Origin: UBA2022 sp964621555
GTDB lineage: Bacteria > Patescibacteriota > Dojkabacteria > SC72
NCBI GenBank assembly: GCA_964621555.1
Contig: CAZUOO010000029.1
Span: 1 to 9,754 of the forward strand
Direction: 5' to 3'
DNA: 9,754 nucleotides
Below, piece by piece: positions 6,346-9,754 of this stretch. The position numbers and the translations under genes are program-made. Position 1 is the stretch's first letter; each line of letters starts with the position of its first letter. Under the pieces are notes generated by a model that had not been told where the DNA came from, searched no databases, and worked only from the letters and a program-made list of their open reading frames with translations.

Positions 6346-7585
6346 TATTCATAATCGTATTAATTAATCTACCTAGATGTGATACTACGTATTGCATGAA
6401 TATGTAGGTAGTTAGAACATAGAACATAATTATTCCTACATTTTGCATAAATCCGGCTCCAAGGAAGTATAGGAGGAGACCAAGTAGTGCTAATGCGACA
6501 GTCACCTGCTTAGAGGCAATAAATATAGGAAGCAGGAATGTGAGGGTAATGTTTGCATATAGAAGTACAATTGGTTGTAGTGGAATTCCTAGAAGTTTTG
6601 AAACCGCTATGAATGTGGTGGCTGTTAATGCATAGGATATGAAGGTTGTATAAGTACCTCTTTTGTTTAATACATACAATAGTATGAGGATTGTTGCACT
6701 TAGGGTACTGAAAAGTATAGTCATCTTTATATAGTCCACTTCGATGTTCCTTGTGAGTAAGTCCTTGGTACCAGTTTGAGAATATTCAACGGGTATTACA
6801 CCAGTGTTACTTAGGATCGATAGTATTTTTGCATCATTGGCATCTCCATTCATACCAATAGCGAAAGGATTCCTTGCTACAACTCCCGAAGTTTGTCCTG
6901 AGTTTGTAATTGGTACTAGTATTGGCGATACAAAGCCATCGATCGCAATCCCTGCATACTGTCCTGCGTATTTATCAAAATAGCTGTAGAATTCTCCTGC
7001 TTTATGCTCCCACGGTTTATAGATTGAGAAGTATGCATCTTCACCAGTTGAAGATCTCAACGTAGTTATATACACCTGTCTGAATTCATGTAGCGAGTAT
7101 GGGGTGTTTACATAATTCTCGATATCAAACTGTGCAAATTGGTTAGAAGTATCTTCAAAATTTACTCCTTCTTTCCTTAATACAAACCTTGCAAAGTATC
7201 TCTGTGATACTAGTTGGTCTACTGAGTTTTCATCTCTATCGGTCTCTACTCTAATTACAAGAGTTGCTTTATCCCTACTATTTGAAGCTAACTCCTTAAT
7301 GTGAACTTCCTGTACGCCATACTTCTTTAGTCGCTTTTCTATAATTGATTTGGTTTCGCTTACCTTTTTATCCCTTTTATTGAAATCCTTGGTCTTTATA
7401 GTTAGCTCTAGGGTGTACTCTTTCTTCCATACCTCTGGTGCTAGTGCAATATCATATCTCGCTCCATCGTATACACTCTCGGTTTGAGGCAATGAAATTA
7501 AAACGGTGGATATGAGTAATGAGCTAATTATAGCTGCAAATATAATCTGAAGCGCACTTTTGAACTTTGGTAGTTTAATCTTCAT
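6338..7585 (-). CDS. SecD-like membrane protein with reduced transmembrane domain
   Basis: This 415-residue protein has the SecD layout: one N-terminal membrane segment (about 12-32), a large extracytoplasmic part, then five segments (about 286-306, 312-332, 336-357, 360-379, 382-402). SecD-like elements are the ferredoxin-like stretch SIIEKRLKKYGVQEVHIKE (80-98), AGIAIDGFVSPILVPI (211-226) and the helix leading to ILSNTGVIPVEYS (257-269), which corresponds to the usual 'aLL.aGaLPvpl'. SecD normally works with SecF to pull proteins across the membrane using proton flow. Here the conserved 'GMAVDANVLIFERI' motif and the cytoplasmic loop after it are not recognisable; the equivalent region reads LLYANITLTFLLPIFIASK and passes directly to the next segment. 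No secF is adjacent. It may be a divergent SecD or a paralogue with a changed role. It begins seven bases after the upstream stop and has no Shine-Dalgarno. Confidence 0.75.
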   Translation of the reverse strand: MKIKLPKFKSALQIIFAAIISSLLISTVLISLPQTESVYDGARYDIALAPEVWKKEYTLELTIKTKDFNKRDKKVSETKSIIEKRLKKYGVQEVHIKELASNSRDKATLVIRVETDRDENSVDQLVSQRYFARFVLRKEGVNFEDTSNQFAQFDIENYVNTPYSLHEFRQVYITTLRSSTGEDAYFSIYKPWEHKAGEFYSYFDKYAGQYAGIAIDGFVSPILVPITNSGQTSGVVARNPFAIGMNGDANDAKILSILSNTGVIPVEYSQTGTKDLLTRNIEVDYIKMTILFSTLSATILILLYVLNKRGTYTTFISYALTATTFIAVSKLLGIPLQPIVLLYANITLTFLLPIFIASKQVTVALALLGLLLYFLGAGFMQNVGIIMFYVLTTYIFMQYVVSHLGRLINTIMNND

Positions 7586-7591
7586 GGGGTC

Positions 7592-7597
7592 ATTATA
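7592..7597 (-). promoter_or_regulatory. possible -10 element (TATAAT) placing +1 on the SecD-like start codon
   Basis: The - strand reads TATAAT across the stop codon of the upstream gene. Six bases (GACCCC, after the hexamer) separate it from the ATG at 7585, so the expected +1 is the A of the ATG itself, the geometry of a leaderless promoter. No -35 match was found. It could equally be a chance hexamer formed by the GTA TAA TGA codons. Confidence 0.3.
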
Positions 7598-8168
7598 CAG
7601 CTAAGTTCTTCTCACTGCCAAGAAGTATTATTTTTTCATTATCTAGTATATTCATGAGGAATGGCTCTCTTTTTTTCTTGGCAAATTCAAAGTCTTTTAG
7701 TGTTATTACACTGTATCTTATCTCTCTACCTATTATTTTCTCTAATTCTTTCATTTCTTGTGTTAAGGCTCTGACCTCTATGTTTCCTACAAAAAGAACA
7801 TCTACGTCTGTATTGCTTTCATACTTATTCTCTATGAAAGGTTTCGCAATTATAATTATCTCTGCATTTACAACTTTGGTACCTATCCTAAAGAGGTTCT
7901 GGCCTAGCTCCGAATCTTTGTACATCATGGAGATTAACTCTGGGAGGATAGGGCAGGTGGTATCTATTGTGTATACAACTTTATTACCTTTAGGTTCAGA
8001 TTTTAGGATCCCCGCACTTTTAAGATTAAGAAGCTCTCTTCTTATAGCGTTAATCTCTTCATTCATTATACGTACCAAACCTCTTACATGGTATTCTTCT
8101 TTAGGATTAAAAAGCATCTGCTCTAGCAGTTTTATTCTTACTTTTGAAATGAAAAGTTTTTTGAGCAC
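7593..8168 (-). CDS. winged-helix protein with degenerate nucleotidyltransferase domain
   Basis: This 191-residue protein has two parts. Residues 1-70 form a winged helix-turn-helix of ArsR-like type: a basic first helix (KVRIKLLEQML), a recognition-helix region around NAIRRELLNLKSAGIL (40-55) and a wing ending in KVVYTID. Residues about 100-185 resemble a minimal nucleotidyltransferase domain, with a strand (AEIIIIA), SNTDVDVLFVG (118-128, Asp121 and Asp123) and the later 'IGREIRYSVITLKDF' and 'FLMNILDNEKIILLG' elements. The usual Gly-Ser motif before the acidic pair is replaced by KPF, so catalysis is doubtful. Similar HTH plus NT-like proteins recur in candidate-phylum genomes and are usually annotated only as transcriptional regulators. 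It sits in the - strand operon, 17 bases after the DUF3048 gene and seven before the SecD-like gene, and could regulate it. The start codon is GTG. Confidence 0.72.
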   Translation of the reverse strand: MLKKLFISKVRIKLLEQMLFNPKEEYHVRGLVRIMNEEINAIRRELLNLKSAGILKSEPKGNKVVYTIDTTCPILPELISMMYKDSELGQNLFRIGTKVVNAEIIIIAKPFIENKYESNTDVDVLFVGNIEVRALTQEMKELEKIIGREIRYSVITLKDFEFAKKKREPFLMNILDNEKIILLGSEKNLAV

Positions 8169-8185
8169 ATTGCCTATAGATGAAC

Positions 8186-9535
8186 TTATTGTTCTATTAT
8201 ATCAAATTTCCCTTGATCTTTTGGAACTGCTGTTATCCATAGTCTTCCTCTGTTTAGTTCCAACTCTTTCCCCGCGCTATCATAGAATCTTTCTCTTTCA
8301 AGTCGAGAGGTTTTCTTCCACTTCCCACTCACTATCTTTCCGTCTTGTAGTATTACCGCTTTACCTTCTCCAATAGTTGTAAATATTACTCTCGCAAATG
8401 CGTCTCCCGCGCTTTGCATTGGTAGTTCCATTATTACCACAACCTTAGCATTTACCTGTTTCCCTGTCTCTTGATCTAGATCCGCTTGTCCACCAATTCT
8501 ATGAAGGTAGTTGTTTGTTTTATTGTTGTATGTCCACTCACTATCGTACAATCCCCCGTTAGGAATATCTTGTCTATGTCTAATGTTAACCTTGGTTCGG
8601 GAACCTCTATCTTTTATTTCCGCATCTCGTTTAAATTTCAATGAAGATATCGTTGGAGAATTTCCCCATCCATTTTTTATACCGTAGTCCCAAGCAGTTA
8701 CAATGGAGTTGTATTCATTATGTGGTGCATAGCGATCGGTGGTTCTCCAGTATCCAAGGGTTCTTAGATCTTTTATCCCGTAGCTATATATATTTCCACA
8801 CGCGTTAACTCTAGGGTCTGAGGAAGATGCACAGCCATCGTGAATGTAGAGAGGGTCGTATGGGCTAAGCCATTCGAGGTGGTACTGTCTTGCACTTCTA
8901 ATTGGCCCTACCTTATTTGGACCTTCACTCCAGTATATAGGCATGTATCTTGATATTCCCGATTCGGCCACAGACTCGTAGACTATATCTGCACTATTTA
9001 ATCCTGATTGTGGCCGTGCTTGTACATGATTATTCATCATTACAGCTACAGGTCTGTTCTTTTTCAAGTTATCCATCTCTTCTTTGGTAAAGAGGAGGCC
9101 ATTTAATGGGCTAGACTCAGTTCTAGGTTTATTTGGAGCGTCTAGGTTGTAACCCATATATTTAACCTTCTCATTCCATCTCTGTACCTGATTATCTAAT
9201 TCAAGATATGTTTCCTTAATGGTTATTATTTGGAATGGTGAAACTGGCTTTGTGAATATATAGAAGTACATTGCCACGCTTAGACCTCCCAGAAGTACAA
9301 TCGAGAGGAGCACATACATGCTAATTTTCTGCCATGGTTGAATCTCCTTAACTTTTTTTTCACCGACTTTTATCTCTGGAGTATCTTTCTGTGTAGGTTG
9401 CTTAATCTCATCCGTATTTGCATTTTGAATTGGAGGAGTTACGCTCAACTTAGAAGCCTCTGTATTAGGTTTTATAGGGCTATCTGATTCTTGAAGAGTT
9501 ATGGTTTTTATCTTTCCTGTACTCATATATTTCAT
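8186..9535 (-). CDS. DUF3048 (YerB-like) membrane-anchored protein
   Basis: This 449-residue protein starts with a polar, Pro/Thr/Lys-rich cytoplasmic tail (1-70). A single membrane helix (about 71-94) and a large extracytoplasmic domain follow. The DUF3048 N-domain is marked by RPVAVMMNN (161-169), ARPQSGLNSADIVYE (173-187) and GPIRSAR (210-216). The C-domain is marked by GEGKAVILQDGKIVSGKWKK (389-408) and RFYDSAGKELELNRGRLWI (416-434). In Bacillus the family member YerB is a lipoprotein; here a transmembrane helix replaces the lipobox, and no lipobox Cys is present. The biochemical function is unknown; location suggests a role at the cell envelope. Cys235 and Cys246 could form a disulphide. 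ATG 9535 is used as start; ATG 9526 is an in-frame alternative. It is the first gene of the - strand operon. Its last codons contain an extended -10-like sequence. Confidence 0.92.
   Translation of the reverse strand: MKYMSTGKIKTITLQESDSPIKPNTEASKLSVTPPIQNANTDEIKQPTQKDTPEIKVGEKKVKEIQPWQKISMYVLLSIVLLGGLSVAMYFYIFTKPVSPFQIITIKETYLELDNQVQRWNEKVKYMGYNLDAPNKPRTESSPLNGLLFTKEEMDNLKKNRPVAVMMNNHVQARPQSGLNSADIVYESVAESGISRYMPIYWSEGPNKVGPIRSARQYHLEWLSPYDPLYIHDGCASSSDPRVNACGNIYSYGIKDLRTLGYWRTTDRYAPHNEYNSIVTAWDYGIKNGWGNSPTISSLKFKRDAEIKDRGSRTKVNIRHRQDIPNGGLYDSEWTYNNKTNNYLHRIGGQADLDQETGKQVNAKVVVIMELPMQSAGDAFARVIFTTIGEGKAVILQDGKIVSGKWKKTSRLERERFYDSAGKELELNRGRLWITAVPKDQGKFDIIEQ
8196..8204 (-). promoter_or_regulatory. 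extended -10 promoter-like sequence before the winged-helix gene
   Basis: The - strand reads TGATATAAT, a perfect extended -10 (TGn plus TATAAT), inside the last codons of the DUF3048 gene. The expected +1 is near 8189, about 20 bases before the GTG start of the winged-helix gene at 8168. Extended -10 promoters need little or no -35, and none is seen. This could let the regulator-like gene and those after it be transcribed apart from the DUF3048 gene. Confidence 0.42.
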
Positions 9536-9560
9536 ACTATCACAGAGTTAATATATATGG

Positions 9561-9567
9561 TAGACTA
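9561..9567. promoter_or_regulatory. possible shared symmetric -10 heptamer for divergent promoters
   Basis: TAGACTA has the form TAnnnTA, so each strand reads a TAnnnT -10 hexamer. On the + strand it is preceded by TGG (extended -10). On the - strand a TTTACA -35-like hexamer (complement of 9585-9590) lies 17 bases upstream. Expected starts near 9573 (+) and 9555 (-) would give leaders of about 20 bases for both genes. The match to consensus is only partial. Confidence 0.3.
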
Positions 9568-9593
9568 AAGTAATAAATTGGTTGTGTAAACTG

Positions 9594-9754
9594 ATGAATC
9601 CAAACATTGATACACCAAAGAAGAGTTCTTCGCTCTTCTATATCATTCTTTTCGTTATTCTTGTTCTGCTCGGATACTATGCATATTCTTTTGTGATGAA
9701 TAAAGATGATGTTAAGGATAATAAGGATACTCAGGAAGAGGGTACAGATACTAA
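9594..9754 (+). CDS. membrane-anchored protein, 3' end outside the window
   Basis: An ATG at 9594 opens a frame that stays open to the window end (53 complete codons). The product begins with a short polar stretch containing a KKSSS cluster. A single strong hydrophobic helix (about residues 14-36, FYIILFVILVLLGYYAY and onward) follows, then a highly charged Lys/Asp/Glu-rich linker. This is the layout of an N-terminal membrane anchor with a large domain outside the cell; the short basic N-terminus favours N-in orientation. The domain itself lies beyond the window, so no family can be assigned. It is divergent from the DUF3048 gene across 58 bases and may share its promoter region. No Shine-Dalgarno is present before the ATG. 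Confidence 0.65.
   Translation, partial: MNPNIDTPKKSSSLFYIILFVILVLLGYYAYSFVMNKDDVKDNKDTQEEGTDT

Noticed and set aside
6338..7585. Calling the gene after the SecD-like gene secF
   Set aside because: The visible 121 residues have three closely spaced membrane segments and no extracytoplasmic domain after the first, unlike SecF.
7583..7592. GGGG run near the SecD-like start as a Shine-Dalgarno
   Set aside because: The G run is on the + strand; the - strand transcript reads CCCC before the ATG, which cannot pair with the 16S tail.
7654..8376. Long + strand open frame of 240 codons opposite the winged-helix and DUF3048 genes
   Set aside because: Both - strand genes have clear family motifs here; the + frame gives an unstructured Ser/Leu-rich product that straddles their junction. 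It is a shadow frame.
1..9754. UGA recoded as glycine (Absconditabacteria/Gracilibacteria-type code)
   Set aside because: None of the recognisable proteins contains an in-frame TGA, and conserved glycines use GGN codons, so the standard code fits.

Overview
This is an AT-rich, tightly packed stretch of a bacterial genome. Neighbouring genes often overlap or are separated by only a few to about 25 bases. None of the starts I examined has a convincing Shine-Dalgarno sequence, and all eleven visible stop codons are TAA or TAG. Together with the protein families (a DUF3048/YerB-like membrane protein, a winged-helix protein with a degenerate nucleotidyltransferase domain, a reduced SecD-like protein), this suggests a Candidate Phyla Radiation (Patescibacteria) genome. 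Dojkabacteria or a relative is possible, but that is a family-resemblance inference, not a phylogenetic result. No rRNA, tRNA, CRISPR array or mobile element was seen. A run of exactly 100 N (5881-5980) marks a scaffold gap, so this is a draft metagenome-type assembly.

Left part, + strand (1-2729): the 3' part of a HAD-superfamily hydrolase gene overlaps two consecutive ABC-2 type permeases of the DUF990-like pair type, which overlap each other. An HD-domain phosphohydrolase gene follows. The ATPase expected to power the permease pair is not in the window. A 180-residue protein of unknown family (2704-3246, - strand) converges on the HD gene and overlaps its 3' end.

Middle (3247-5261): a 167-base AT-rich intergenic region separates that unknown gene from seryl-tRNA synthetase (serS). 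After serS come 18 bases and a 2'-5' RNA ligase/cyclic phosphodiesterase-family gene, whose 3' end overlaps the convergent miaA gene.

Right part, - strand (9535 down to 5239): DUF3048 protein, then a winged-helix/nucleotidyltransferase-like protein, a SecD-like protein, a partial multi-pass membrane protein, the assembly gap, and the C-terminal two thirds of MiaA (tRNA A37 dimethylallyltransferase). Spacing up to the gap is 17 nt, 7 nt and an 8-nt overlap, which implies one transcription unit with possible internal promoters. The long open frame running through the N run joins two different genes and is not a real protein. At the right edge a short divergent region (9536-9593) leads to the start of a + strand gene for a membrane-anchored protein that runs off the window.

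No clearly new system such as a defence island is visible. The most interesting points are the SecD-like protein that seems to lack the conserved membrane loop and aspartate motif, the nucleotidyltransferase-like domain without its Gly-Ser motif, the lack of Shine-Dalgarno signals combined with -10-like hexamers placed for leaderless or short-leader transcripts, and one uncharacterised gene.
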